This document shows positions 19,806-32,179 of a DNA stretch of 64,000 bases, piece after piece (positions within the stretch are counted from its first letter, which is position 1; each line of letters begins with the position of its first letter). Source of the stretch: Altimarinus sp964500515 (GTDB lineage Bacteria > Patescibacteriota > Gracilibacteria > BD1-5 > UBA6164); NCBI GenBank assembly GCA_964500515.1, contig CAZCNE010000004.1, positions 1 to 64,000 on the forward strand, in the 5' to 3' direction. The notes below the pieces were generated by a model. The model searched no databases. It was given only the letters and a program-made list of their open reading frames with translations, and was not told the origin of the DNA. The position numbers and the translations under genes were made by a program.

Positions 19806-22142
19806 ATGAAATACTCTTACAAAACAATTAAAACTTTAGTTCCTTTTGTTGAATCTGTAGAAAAACTTGCTGAGGATATAATTATGCATACAGCTGAAGT
19901 TGAAGCAATAGAACTTGAATGAGAAAACCTAAAGGATGTATTTGTTTGAAAAATCCTTGATACAAAAAAACACAAAGATAGCGATAGACTAAATATTTGC
20001 CAAGTAGAAGTTCTTTGAGAAAAAAAGCAAGTTATTTGTTGAGCTCCAAATGTAAAAGTATGAATCAAAGTTCCTGTTGCTATTATTTGAGCAAAACTTA
20101 AAGAAGATTTTATAATTGAAAAATGTAAAATTAGATGAGAAACAAGTGAGGGGATGATTTGCAGCGAAGATGAACTTGGATTAAGAGAAGATAGACAAGA
20201 TTGAATTATGATTTTGGATGATAATGCTAAAATGTGAATTTCTATGAGAGAATATTTGAAAAAATCTGATGCAATTATAGAAATTGATAATAAATGAATA
20301 AACCATAGACCAGATATGTTTAGTCATATGGGTTTAGCAAGAGAATTAGCAACAATAAATTGAAAAGCTTTTTTATTAAATTATGAAAAAATAAATTTTT
20401 CAAAAGAAAAGGATTTATGAATAAAAAATAAAATTCCTGAAATATGCAAAAGGTATATTTGACTTTCTTTGTCTTGAGTTTCAAACTCTTCTTCTCCGGA
20501 TGAAATCAAAGATATGATAAATATTAGTTGAAATACTTCAAAATGAATTTTAGTTGATATAAGTAATTATAGTCTTTATTTTTATTGACAGCCAGCTCAT
20601 TGTTTTGATGCTGACAAAATTGATGGTCATATAACTATAAGATTTGCTAAAAAAGATGAAGAATTTATAGCTTTGGACAACAATACGTATAAATTAAATT
20701 CTGAAGATATAGTAATTGCGGATAATTCAAAAATTTTAGCTTTATGATGAGTAATTTGAGGTAAACTTTCAGCAGTTTCAAACTCTACAAAAAATATAAT
20801 CGTTGAATGAGCGTATTTTGATCCTAAAACAGTTAGAAAAACATGAAGAAGACATTGAATTAGAACAGACAGTTTAAATGTATTTGAAAAAGATATTCCC
20901 CTTGAGCTTCCTTTAGCTTGAGTAAGTTTAATTTATAAAAAATTAAAAGAAATATTTCCTGAATTAAAAATTAATTGATATAGCGATTCTTATCCTAAAA
21001 AACAAGAACTTATAAAAATTCCTTTTGACTTGAATTTTATAAATAAGCTTATTTGAGCAAATTATAGTGAAAAAGAATCCTTAGAAATTCTTGAAAGATT
21101 GGGAATCAAAAAAAATTGAAAAGATTTAGTTATTCCTTTTTGGAGAAAAGATTTAAACCACAAAGCAGATATTGCTGAAGAAATAACTAGAATTTATGGA
21201 CTTAATAATATAGAAACTACAGTTCCTAGAATTAATCTTTGAGCAGTAATACAAGACAATATTTATAAATTAAAAAACGATGTAAGAGAATTTTTTGTAG
21301 ATAGATGATTTTTTGATTTATACAATTATAGTTTTGTCAATGAAAGTTTAATGAAAAATCTTTGATTAAATTCAGAAAATCTTGTCCCATTAAAAAATAG
21401 TTTAAGCGAAGAAATGACTCATATGAGATGAAGTTTAATTCCAAATCTTATTTTGAGTTTAGAAAAAAACACAAGACAGTATAAAAATCTAAAATTATTT
21501 GAGTTTGAAAAAGTTTTTTCTTTTAAAAATTGAAAAGTTGAAGAAAATTATAATTTTGCATGAATTTTATCAAGTGAAGAAGATTTAATTTATTATGATT
21601 TACAAAAAATAATTTCAGATTTATTTAAAAAACTAGCAATTGATAATTTTATGTTTAGTACTCCAAAAAATTACCCAAGTTTTGCACACAAATGAAGAAC
21701 TGCAAATATAATAGTTAGATGACAGAATATTTGATATATATGAGAAATTCATCCTGCTATTGCAAATAATTTTTCTATAAAAGAAAGAATTTGATTTTTT
21801 GAAATAAATGCAGATAAATTAAAAAATTTAGTTTATAATAAAATAAAAGCAAAAGAAATTTCAAGCTTTCAAGAAAATAATTTTGATCTAAGTTTTGTAG
21901 TTCCAAAAGAAAAACCTGGAAAAGATATAATGATTTCTATACAAAAAACTGATCCAAAATTAATCCAAAAAGTTGAACTTTTTGACATTTATGAAAACAA
22001 AGAAAAACTTCCAGGAAAAAGAAGTTTAAGTTTCAAGATTTATATTCAATCTCTTGAAGAAACTCTTAGCGATGAAATAAAAAATAATTTAATAAAATCA
22101 ATTATAGAAAAAGTTGGAAAGATTGGATGAGAATTAAGATAA
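19806..22142 (+). CDS. pheT: Phenylalanyl-tRNA synthetase beta subunit
   Basis: A 778-residue protein of usual length. Order: N-terminal tRNA-binding OB domain (about 40-150, with ICGAPNVKVG), B3/B4 editing domain (near 200-370), B5 domain (near 400-470), a catalytic-like core and a C-terminal anticodon-binding FDX-ACB domain (ENNFDLSFVVPKEKPGKDI near 695). With the alpha subunit it charges tRNA-Phe. pheS, which usually sits directly upstream, is not in this window, so the pair is separated here. The start ATG is preceded by TTTTTT, with no Shine-Dalgarno sequence. Confidence 0.95.
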
Positions 22143-22162
22143 AAAAAATCTTGTAATTTTTT

Positions 22163-22198
22163 AAAATAAGTATATAATGTGTGTATACTTATTTTTTA
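22163..22198 (+). terminator. Terminator after pheT
   Basis: AAAATAAGTATA pairs with TATACTTATTTT across a 9-base loop, ending in a T run. Confidence 0.75.
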
Positions 22199-22251
22199 TT
22201 GCATTTAGCTTAACAAAAGTTATAATTTTTTAAAATTCTTAAAATATTTTT

Positions 22252-25200
22252 ATGAACTTCCAAGAACTTTATGATATTCTAAACGAAGAACAAAAAAAAG
22301 CTGTGGATCATATAGAGTGACCAGCTATGGTTATTGCCTGACCTTGAACTTGAAAAACTCAAGTACTTTGAGCTAGAACTACAAATTTGATTTTAAAAGC
22401 ATGAATTAGCCCAGAAAATATACTTATAACTACATTCACTGAATCTTGAGTAATCGCAATAAAAGAAAGACTTCTTAAATTTATAGGCCCTGAAGCTCAT
22501 AAGATCTATGTTTCTACAATTCATTCCCTAGCTTCAGATATTATAAAAACTTTTGCTGAAAAATTTAAGTTTGAAAAAACTTCTAGCTTAATCGATGATG
22601 TTGATAGTTTAGAATTTTTGGCAAATATAATTGAAAAACTTCTCTCTGAAAAAAAATTGGAATATTTAGTGACAAATTATGATAAATTATTTTATTTAAA
22701 TGATATAAAAAGAGCTATTTGAAACCTAAAACAAGAATGAATTTCTATTGAAAAATTTGAGATTTTGATAAAAGAAGAAGAAAAATTTTATGATAATTTA
22801 CTTAAAGAAAAAAGAAATAATAAAAGAATTAAAAAAATAGAGAAATACGAGGATGAATATAAAAAAATTATTTGAAAAATGAAAGAATTGCTTTTAATTT
22901 ATAAAACTTATGATAATTTTTTAAAAAATAATTCTTTTTATGATTTTTCTGATATGATAAATTTTGTTTTAGAAAAATTTAAAGAAGATAATGAATTAAA
23001 ATATTATTATGCTGAAAAATTTCAATACATTATGCTTGATGAATATCAAGATACAAATAATGCTCAAAACCAAATAATCGATTTAATTTTAAGTGTAAGT
23101 CCTGAAAAAGATTTTCCAAACATTATGGTTGTTTGAGATGATGATCAATCAATTTATCGTTTTCAATGAGCAAATATAGAAAATATGCTTGATTTTTCAA
23201 ATAAATACAAAAAAACAAAATTTATAGTTTTAGAAAAAAATTATAGATCAAGTCAAACAATTCTTGATGCTTCAAGTTCTTTAATTAAAAATAATAATGA
23301 AAGACTTGTAAATAAAATTCCAAGTTTAACAAAAAATTTGGTTTCAATGAAAAATAGTTCACTCATGATAAAGGAACTTAAGAAAATTTGAGAAAAACAA
23401 TATAAAAATGATTCTAATCCCGAACAAGGTACTAAATGACAAAATAGTAAACCAGTTTTTTATTCAGCATCAAACGGCATAGATGAAAAAATATTTGTTT
23501 TAGAAAAAATAAAAGAATTAGATTGGAAAAATAATAAACAAAAACTTAATGATATAGCAATTATTCTTAGAACAAACAAAGAAGTTGAAGAATGGTCTTT
23601 GTTTCTTCAAGAAAATTGAATTCCTGTAGAATCAAAACTAAAAACAAATATTTTAAATTCAAAATATATAGATTTTATAATTAAATATCTCGAAATTATA
23701 GAAAATCCTTATGCTTGTGAAGAATCTATTATAGATGTGATGAGATGTGGTTTTGTCGATGTAAACAATTTTGATGTAATCAATATAAATAGATATTTGT
23801 ATAATTTAAATTATTCAAGAAAAAATAAATTGAAAATATGGGATTTTTTAAAAAAATTTGAACAATATTATGAGTGAAATGAAAAATTGGAACTCAAAGA
23901 AATAGATAAATTATTCAAGTTTAGAGAAAATATTACTCTTATGCACTCACAAATATCTGATTCTAGCTTTATTATTTTTTTCAAAAATTTTATAGAAAAT
24001 ATAAAAATTTTAGATTATGTAGAAAAAAATTGAACATTTGATGATATGGAAGATATTTTTACATTATTTCAAAAAATCAAATCATGGACTGAAATAAAAA
24101 AAGACTTTTCTATAAATAATTTAATAACAAAACTAAACTTACATAAAAAATATAAAATTACTATTGAAAGACAAATCCTTAAAACACAAAAAGATTGAAT
24201 TCAAATTATGACCTGACATTGAGCAAAATGACTTGAATATGATATAGTTTTTATACCATGATTACAATATGGAAATTGGGACAATAAAAAAGTTATAGAA
24301 AAAATCAAACTTCCTTTTTGAATTGTTTGAGACTGAATACAATTTTCTAGAGATGAAGATAAAGATGACAAAAAACAAAGGGATTTGGAAGAAGAAAGAA
24401 GATTATTTTTTGTAGCATTAACTAGAGCAAAAAATTATTTATATTTAAGTTTTCCTAGAACAAAAGATAAAAAAATAAATATAATTTCTCAATTTGCTGA
24501 AGAACTTGAAGATAATATAAATTTTATAGAATCAAAAATTGCTGATGAGAAAAATTTAAATGAAATTATAAAAAATTCTTTGATTTGAGTAAAAAATTCT
24601 TTATTTGATTATTGAGAAATAGAACTTGAATACATAAAAGAATTTTTAAAAAATTATAAACTTTCACCTTCTGATTTAAACAAGTTTCTTGAAGATCCTA
24701 TGATATTTCTTAAAGAAGCTATTTTTAGATATCCTTTTGTTGATAATGAAGCTACCATTTTTTGAAAAGTTTATCATAGGAGTTTAGAATTATTTTTTAT
24801 AAAATACAAAAAGGAAAATGTGATACCAAAACTAGATTATTTAACATCTACTTTTTCTTTACTTTTAAAACAAGAAATTTTAAGTCCAGAAGAATTTGAG
24901 AGACTTGAAGAAAGATGATTAAAATGACTTTCTTGATATTATAATTATTATTCTTGAAATTTTAAACAAACTCTTGAACTTGAATATAATTTTAGATGAA
25001 GAAATATAATTTTTGCTTGAATTCCTTTAACTTGAAAAATAGATAAAATAGAAAAAATGCAGTGATTTATTCCTTGAGAAAATCCTTCTTCAAACTGACA
25101 ATTCGCACTTTTTAAAGAAGCTGTAAATATAATTGATTATAAAACTTGATCAATAAAATGACTTTCTCAAATCAAATGAATTGATAGAAATTGAGTTAAA

Positions 25201-25458
25201 AAAGATGATTTTACAGAATGAAAACATTGAAGACAATTGCTTTTTTATAAATTACTTTGTGAACTTGATAAAGAGTTTAGTGCTAAATATGATATAGCAT
25301 CAATGTGAATTGATTTTGTAGAATGAAGAAATAATGAGTATAAAATAATTCAAGTTGATTTTAGTTTTGAAGAATATGACGAATTTAAAGATCTTTTGGT
25401 TGACACTTGGAATAAAATAAATGATTTAAATTTTTGGAGAGAATTGTTGATTAAATAA
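22252..25458 (+). CDS. UvrD/PcrA-type helicase with RecB-like nuclease domain
   Basis: A 1068-residue protein. Superfamily 1A helicase motifs: Q-motif LNEEQKKAV, Walker A AGPGTGKTQ near residue 30, TTFTESGV, Walker B LDEYQDTN near 262, GDDDQSIYRFQGA, MTGHGAKGLEYDIVFI and VALTRAKNYLYL near 720. The C-terminal 200 residues hold a PDDEXK nuclease pattern: GKIDKIE near 927, IIDYKTGS near 960 and GRQLLFYKLL near 993, as in RecB/AddB. It probably unwinds and degrades DNA ends in recombination or repair, acting as a one-chain version of AddAB. It has its own terminator and no visible partner gene. Confidence 0.9.
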
Positions 25459-25475
25459 AATTCTTTTCATTTTTG

Positions 25476-25509
25476 TAGAGATGTTTTGACGAAACATCTC
25501 TATTTTTTT
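25476..25509 (+). terminator. Terminator after the helicase gene
   Basis: TAGAGATGTTT pairs perfectly with AAACATCTCTA around TGACG, followed by seven T. Confidence 0.85.
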
Positions 25510-25570
25510 AAATTTTCTTGCATTTTAAATTACTATTCTTAGAATAGTATAAATTATTAATACAAGAAAA

Positions 25571-26182
25571 ATGAAAGATTTTGATTTATCAAAACTATTT
25601 GGTTCAAAGTGCCGTTCCAAGATTTTGGAAATATTTTTTTTAGAATATGAAGCATGAAACAATGAATGATTTCATATGAGAGCCTTGTCTCGTGAAATTG
25701 ATGAGCAAATAAATTCTGTAAAAAGAGAATTAGATAATTTGCATAGTTTATGAATTTTAAAATTTAAAGAAGAATTGAAGAAAAAAATATTTTTTCTAAA
25801 TACAAGTTTTTTTTTGTTCAAAGAATTTAAAAGTATTTTTATAAAATCTTATAACCCTCTAGATAAAATTAAAAAATTTTATGCAAAAGAAAAAAATCTT
25901 GAACTTGTCATATTAAACGAAAGTTTAAAATATAAAATGATTGATAATTGAAAAACAATTCTTGATATTTTTATGATTTGAGAAATTGATAAAAATACTT
26001 TTAATGAATTTTTGTGAACAATATTTTTTAATAAAAAAATAAAATATGCAATTATTACAAAAGAAGATTTTTACAATAGACTTGATTATTGAGATAAATT
26101 AATTCATAATATTTTGAAACAAACTTGAAATATTTTTTTAACTGATAAAATGAAAATAAAAGAAATACTTGATGGTAAATAA
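25571..26182 (+). CDS. Winged-helix transcriptional regulator
   Basis: A 203-residue protein. Residues 8-75 form a winged helix: LFGSKCRSKILEIFF, then MRALSREIDEQINSVKREL as the recognition region, and LHSLGILKFKEE as the wing. The C-terminal 110 residues (LELVILNESLKYKMI onward) look like an alpha/beta sensor of unknown ligand, possibly related to nucleotidyltransferase-like domains that follow such HTHs in some regulators. It lies between the helicase and trpS. What it controls is unknown. Confidence 0.65.
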
Positions 26183-26218
26183 AAGAATAAAAAAAAATTT
26201 AACATTTAATGGTATCTT

Positions 26219-27196
26219 ATGAGAATTTTAACATGAGTAAAACCTACTTGAAATTGAATGCATATATGAAACTATTTTTGAGCAGTTTTACCTATTATAA
26301 ACGATGCACCAGGAAACTTGACTTTTTTGATGTTGGCTGATTTACATTCCTTGACAACTGTTCATAATTGACAAACTCTTGAAGATTATAAAAAGAGAGT
26401 TTTATGTGAATATTTTGCAATTTTATGAGAAAATAGTGATATAATTGTTTTTGAACAATCAAGATTATATAGACATGTTTATATTACTTGGATTTTATGT
26501 AGTGTTACTCCATATAGTTTAATGTTAAGAGCACATGCTTTTAAAGATAGTAAAACAAAAAATATTGATATAAATATGGCGATATTTAATTATCCTATCT
26601 TGATGGCTGCAGATATATTGAACTTTGATACTGATTATGTTCCTGTTTGAAAAGATCAAAAACAGCATATAGAATTTACTAGAGATATAGCTCAAAATTT
26701 TAATAATACTTATTGAGTTGATTTTTTTAAACTTCCTGAAGCAAAAATAAGTAGTACTCTTTGAATCATCCCTTGAACCGATTGAAGAAAAATGAGTAAA
26801 AGTTATGATAATCATATCTGAATATTTGATCCAGAAGATGAAATCTATAGAAAAGTAATGTCAATTGTAACTGATACAAAAACTCTTGAAGAGCCTAAAA
26901 ATCCGGATACTTGTAATGTTTTTGCTTTGATTAAGCTATTTGCTAGTGAAGAAAAACAAGATGAAATAAGAAAAAAATACTTAGAATGAAATTATTGATA
27001 TTGAAGTGCTAAAAATGAATTACTTATGCTTATACTTTCTTATTTTAGGGATGCTAGAGAGAGATATAATATCTATATAAACAATTTTTCTTTAATTCAA
27101 GAAAAAGTAGATAGATGAAATCAATTTGCGTCAAGAATAGTTATGGAAAAATATAATGAGATAATTAAACTTGTTTGACTTAGTGATATACAATAA
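26219..27196 (+). CDS. trpS: Tryptophanyl-tRNA synthetase
   Basis: A 325-residue class I synthetase that charges tRNA-Trp. The HIGH motif is MHIGNYFGA near residue 15 and the KMSKS motif is DGRKMSKSYDNHIG near 195; PVGKDQKQHIEFTRDIA is also conserved. Several of the key glycines are TGA codons, direct evidence for recoding. A guanylate kinase gene starts 3 bp after the stop, so trpS, gmk and trmD form an operon. Confidence 0.97.
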
Positions 27197-27199
27197 AAA

Positions 27200-27775
27200 A
27201 TGAAAGGAAAAATATTTTTTATAATGGGAGTTTCTGGATCATGAAAATGAACTCTCATAGAAAATCTCAAAAAAATAAATAATTCAGATTTCCATTTTAT
27301 AAGATCTTATGTGACAAGAAAAATAAGGTCTTGAGAAAAAAATGGTAATATTTATTGGTTTATAACGCTTGAGGAATTTAAAAAATCCATAGAAAAAAAT
27401 GAATTTTTAGAATATAAGCTTGTTCATAATTTAAATTATTACTGAACAAAAAAGAAGGATATAATAGACAATTGAATAGAAAAATGAAAAATTGTTATAA
27501 AAGAAATTGATATGGAATGATTAAAAGAAATATTTAAAACTTATCCTGAATTAAAAAATCTTATCAAGAGTATTTTTTTAAGTATAGATATAAAAACTTT
27601 TAAAGAAAGAGTAAAATTGAGACAATGAAAAATGGATGAAATAGAATTAAAAAATAGAATAGAAAGCCTAAAAAAAGAAAAAAAAGAAGCAAAAATTTAT
27701 TGTGATTATATAATAGAAGCAGATAAAAAAAACCCAGATGAAATTTTAAATGAAGTATTAAAAATTATTAAATAA
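27200..27775 (+). CDS. gmk: Guanylate kinase
   Basis: A 191-residue kinase converting GMP to GDP. P-loop MGVSGSGKGTL near residue 9 (with Gly in place of the more common Ser/Thr after GK), GMP-binding SYVTRKIRSGE near 36 and the lid/DYIIEADK end are present. Its position between trpS and trmD is compatible with general housekeeping. Confidence 0.9.
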
Positions 27776-27833
27776 ATATTTATTAACTTATCAAATAAAA
27801 ATTTATTAAAATTTTAAAATTCAATAATAAAAA

Positions 27834-28484
27834 ATGAAAATTCACATAATTACTATTTTCCCAGAATCATTTAAATCATATTTTGAATCAAGCATTATTT
27901 GAAAAGCAAAAGAAAAAAACTTATTTGAATTTTTTTTGTACAAATTAAATGACTTTTCACGTAAAAAATTTAAACATGTTGATGATAAAGCTTTTTGAAC
28001 ACATGGTCAAGTAATCAGTCCAGAACCTTTATCAAAAGCTATTGAATTTATATTTAAAAGAGTTTGAAAAAAAATTCCTGTTATCTATATGACTCCAACT
28101 TGAAAAATTTTAACTCAAAAAAAAGTTGAATATTTTTCTAAAAAATTAAAAGAATTTATTATAATTTGTTGACACTACGAGTGAATAGATCAAAGAATTA
28201 TTGATTTATACGTAGATTATGAAATAAGTATTTGAAAATATATTTTAACAAGTTGAGAATTAGCAAGCCAAGTTTTTATAGACTCGTTAATTAGATTTGT
28301 CCCAGATGTCATTTGAAATAAAAAAAGCTTAGAAGAAGAAAGTTTTTCTCAAAAATTATTTGGAAAAAAAGAATTTCCTCATTATACTAGACCAAGAAAT
28401 TTTAAGTGATTGGAGGTTCCTGACGTTTTAGTTTCTTGAAACCATAAAGAAATTACAAAATGGAAACATGCCAATTTAAAATAA
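27834..28484 (+). CDS. trmD: tRNA (guanine37-N1)-methyltransferase
   Basis: A 216-residue SPOUT enzyme that methylates G37 of tRNAs to prevent frameshifting. Signature segments: IITIFPESF at the start, ICGHYEGIDQRIIDLYVD near 108, the knot loop ISIGKYILTSGELA near 128 and HYTRPRNFKGLEVPDVL near 183. Length matches the compact bacterial form. Confidence 0.96.
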
Positions 28485-28505
28485 TTTATAATTAATATTT
28501 TAACT

Positions 28506-29060
28506 ATGGAAGTCGATTTCAACACTACTTTAAACGAATTTTACAAAAATTTTAATTTAGAATTGTTTTTTAAAATAATTATTGCTTACATCTTTTTAGT
28601 TTGGGTTTCTTTGATAATTTGGGTTGTAAAAGATATCACAAACAGAACAAATAATATTTTTTATCAACTTATTTCTGTATTTATAATTGTTTTTTGAACT
28701 CCTCTAAGTATATTTATTTATCTTATTATAAGACCCTGAAAAACTATTTTAGAAAAAATGTTTGAAGAAATTGATTATAATTTAGATGTACTTGATAATA
28801 ATGTCAATTCAAATATCCCAGACAAAAAAGATTTGCAAGAAAACGATAATTATACAGTTTGTAATAATTGTGAATATGATCAAATACAAATTGAATTTAA
28901 GAATTGTCCAAATTGCTGAATTAATTTAAAAAAGTTTTGTTCAAATTGTGAAAAAGAGATAAATACTAAATGGAAAATTTGTCCTTATTGTGAAACAAAA
29001 TTAAAGTGAGAAGAAAAAAATGAAACAAAAACTCAAAAAAACAAAAAAAACTGAGAATAA
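28506..29060 (+). CDS. Membrane protein with double zinc ribbon
   Basis: A 184-residue protein. Two hydrophobic helices (about residues 20-43 and 52-76) are followed by an acidic linker and a C-terminal pair of zinc ribbons made of four CxxC units (VCNNC, NCPNC, FCSNC, ICPYC) between residues 118 and 163. Such zinc-ribbon membrane proteins are often small accessory or regulatory factors; no specific function is assigned. It ends in a strong terminator shared with gatA. Confidence 0.75.
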
Positions 29061-29075
29061 AATCTCAGTTTTTTA
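29046..29075. terminator. Bidirectional terminator
   Basis: AAAACTGAGA pairs with TCTCAGTTTT across ATAAAA-type loop, with A and T runs on each side. It lies between the zinc-ribbon gene and gatA, which converge. Confidence 0.8.
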
Positions 29076-30527
29076 ATCTTCAAATCATTTAGGTATCATT
29101 GTTTTTTTCCATGGAGTGAATTTTTCATAAATATTTGCAAGCTCAAAAATCTTTTCTTCTCACTTCAGTGGTCAAATAATTTGTAATCAAACTGGTAATT
29201 CTTTTTTATCTTCATCTTCACTTTTAGCAAATCAACATGGAATGCTTATTGCAGGAAGTCATGCTAAACTTGAAGGAATAGTATAAGAATCCGCAAGATA
29301 CATTTTTAACAAATCATTTTTTCTTTCTCAAATTTTCCAAGCTACACTTGGGCTTACAGGACAAGCCAGTAAATCAACTTTATCAAAAATATTTTTAAAT
29401 TCATCTATAATTAAAGTTCTAACTTTTGATGCTTTTAGATAATACGAATCATAAAATCAAGCGGATAAAACATAAGTTCAAAGGATTGATCTTCTTTTTG
29501 GTTCAATTCATAATCATTCTCCTCTATTGTTTATATAAAATTCTTCTAGATTATTGTGTATAGAATTTGAAACATATCAATATCTTATTCAATCTAATCT
29601 AGCTAAATTTGTTGAAACTTCAGCTGGAACAATTATATAATAAGCTGAAATTGCATATTTTGTAGTTGGTAAGCTAACTTCTATAATTTCAGCTCATAAA
29701 TCTTTAATTTTTTCTATAGCATCATTAACTACATTTTTTACTCCGTCATCTAAACCTTCCTCAAAATACTCTTTTGGAATTCAAATTTTAAATCATTTTA
29801 AACTTTCTTTTTCCCATATTTTTTCATCTATAATGTGTTTTCATAAAATTGTTGTATTATCTTTTTCATCATATGAATTCATCAAATTATATAAAATTCA
29901 AGCATCTTTTACAGTTCTTGTAATTGTTCATGGACAATCAAAGCTTGATGCCATAGGAAAAATTCCAAATCTTGAGTTTCTTCAATAACTTGGCTTAAAT
30001 CAAACAAGTCAACATAAACTTGCAGGTTGCCTTAAACTTCATCAAGTATCTGTTCATAAGCTTGCTGAACACAATCAAGCTGCAACTGATGCTGCACATC
30101 AAGAACTAGATCATCAAGGAACTCTTGATAAATCCCAAGGATTTTTTGTAGCTTTAAATACTGAGTTTTCTCAACTAGATCACATAGCAAACTCATCCAT
30201 ATTTAATTTTCAAATTGAATTCATTCAAGCATTATTTAATGCTTGTATAATACTTGAATCATAATCAGGAACAAAATCTTTCAACATAAGTGAGCTTCAA
30301 GTCGTTGGAATTCAAGCTTCAGCATAAACATCTTTTACACCAATTGGAACTCAAGCTAAAAAACTATCTGTCTTATCAATAAAGTTCTTATTGATATAAT
30401 TAAATGATGACAATTTATCATCATATTTATCTATTCTTTTTAAAAAATAATCAAAAACTTCTTTTGATGAAACTTCTTTATTTTTTATTTTTTTTATAAT
30501 GTTTTCTAAACTCTCGAAAGCTAACAT
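29073..30527 (-). CDS. gatA: Glutamyl/aspartyl-tRNA amidotransferase subunit A
   Basis: A 484-residue amidase-signature enzyme that supplies ammonia for converting Glu-tRNA-Gln (and Asp-tRNA-Asn) to the amide form. The catalytic lysine is in GVPIGVKDVYAEAG near residue 62, and the cis-Ser/Ser pair in VPGGSSSGCAASVAAGL and SLGTDTGGSLRQPA near 135-165. gatB and gatC are not in the window. Confidence 0.95.
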
Positions 30528-30630
30528 AATTTTTTATTAATAAATATATTAAATAATTATATAAAAAAATATTTTTTTTCAATATAAATTTTATTTTGAA
30601 ATAAATAATTTAAAATCAATTTCTTAAATA

Positions 30631-30656
30631 AAAAAAATCTGATTTTTCAGATTTTA
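30631..30656 (-). terminator. Terminator after rplS
   Basis: AAATCTGA pairs with TCAGATTT with an A/T-rich flank; reading on the minus strand a run of T follows. It overlaps the rplS stop codon. Confidence 0.65.
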
Positions 30657-31165
30657 TTTATTTATTTCTTTTAATTTAGCATTTTTTCATACTGCAGTTC
30701 TAACATATCAAATAAATTTTCTTCTAACTTTAAAATTTCTTAAAATTTCGATTTTTCATACACTTGGAGAATGAATAGGAAAAACTTTTTCTATTCAAAA
30801 AGCTCAAACTTTTTTTCTTACTGTTATTATTCTTTCAAGTAAACTTTTTCATGAAACTTTTATAATAATTCATCTATATTTTTGAATTCTTTCTTTTCAT
30901 CATTCTTTTATAATCTGATGAACCTCAACTTCCATTCAAGTTTTAAATTCTGGCATTTCTTCTTTCAGGTAAGTACTCTGAACTTTTTTTATNNNNNNNN
31001 NNNNNNNNNNNNNNNNNNNNNNNNNNNNNNNNNNNNNNNNNNNNNNNNNNNNNNNNNNNNNNNNNNNNNNNNNNNNNNNNNNNNNNNNNNNNAAGTTTTA
31101 AATTCTGGCATTTCTTCTTTCAGGTAAGTACTCTGAACTTTTTTTATCAATTCACTATTTGTCAT
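30654..31165 (-). CDS. rplS: Ribosomal protein L19, interrupted by an assembly gap
   Basis: The start MTNSELIKKVQSTYLKEEM lies to the right of the 100-N gap and the body (MEVEVHQIIKEGGKERIQ, then VFPIHSPSVGKIEILR and GYVRTAVGKNAKL) to its left. The 55 bases on each side of the gap are identical, and collapsing them joins both halves in frame into a normal-length L19 of about 118 residues. L19 sits at the interface of the ribosomal subunits. The gene is thus probably intact. Confidence 0.9.
30938..31147. repeat. 55-bp identical sequences flanking the gap
   Basis: Bases 30938-30992 and 31093-31147 are identical, directly bordering the run of N. They are best read as unmerged overlapping contig ends. 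Confidence 0.85.
30993..31092. other. Assembly gap (100 N)
   Basis: Exactly 100 N, the conventional size for a gap of unknown length, inside rplS. Confidence 1.
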
Positions 31166-31408
31166 GTTTATTTATAATTTAATTTTTAACGAGCAAATTA
31201 TATTATTTTTAAAAAAAAAATCAAGTTTTTTATAAAAGAATATATATATTTATATTACACTGAATTTTTATTTGTTTCTTCTGTTTTGTTGTTTATAACA
31301 ATTTAAAAGAATTATTCAGTATGCTCAAATTAGTTTTTTTAATAAACAAAATTTCATCATACAAAGATTGAAGCTCAAAAAGTAACCTAAACAACTTTAA
31401 TAAAAATA

Positions 31409-32158
31409 TTAAAAAATACAATTTGAATTAATAGTAACTCATCACGAGTTAATTTGGTATTGTCAATTTCAAATATTTTTTCATGTTTCTTTTATTTCTT
31501 CACATGACCTAAAATCTCAATTTTGTTCCCAGTTTTTATTTGGACTATTTAGCATATCTTCTAAAGAAATATCTGCATTAACCGAAGGAGAATAAGGTAA
31601 AGAAAAAATATATGGTAAATTAAAGTTTGAATTATCAAAAATTATTTTTCTTTTACTATGTTCTTCGCTTAAATCTATATCTCATGACTCATGTGCTAAA
31701 ATAATATTTGGAGCAACGGTTTTCATAACAGATTGGTAATCTCAAACCACAAAAGCAAGATTAACTCAATTATTCTCAAGAGTTGCAGCTAATTGAAATT
31801 CTTGATTTATTCTTGATACAGAATAAAAATATGGAACATTTATGTATGGGTCATAAGGAATTTTATCAAGAGAAAATATTATTATATTATTTACAAGTCT
31901 TCATTGTTTTGCTACTAAATTTGATCAGTTATTTATAAAAAAACTTTCTCAAGGGTTAGGATACTCTCATCTTTTAGCTTTATGAGATTTAAGTGATGTA
32001 GCAACTCAAGTAAGCTCTGTTTTTCTTTGAGAATCTCTGGCATCCTCAAGATATTTAAAATAAGAAACAAATCAGATTGTAGACAAAACTGCAATTATTA
32101 TTACAGAAACAATCAATTCAATAAAAGTAAAAGCATCTTTTTTGAAATTATTTTTCAT
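31409..32158 (-). CDS. Type IV pilin-like protein
   Basis: A 249-residue prepilin. Leader MKNNFKKDA precedes FTFIELIVSVIIIAVLS with glutamate at +5, the classic N-methylation site. The region GFVSYFKYLEDARDSQRKTEL and GEYPNPG is the pilin/GspG-like loop of many CPR pilins. The C terminus ends in NGQYQINSGGVTINSNCIF with a lone pair of cysteines. It lies 21 bp downstream of a paralog carrying a fibrinogen-like domain and shares its first 170 residues in layout, so the two arose by duplication. Confidence 0.85.
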
Positions 32159-32179
32159 AATAATTATTAATAAAATAAA

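Noticed and set aside
31166..31408. tmRNA or other stable RNA
   Set aside because: No tRNA-like ends, CCA or tag-peptide frame was found in this gap, and only short inverted repeats are present.
31321..31431. Possible 36-residue plus-strand ORF
   Set aside because: It overlaps the 3' end of the pilin gene on the other strand and shows no family pattern or start context beyond ATG.
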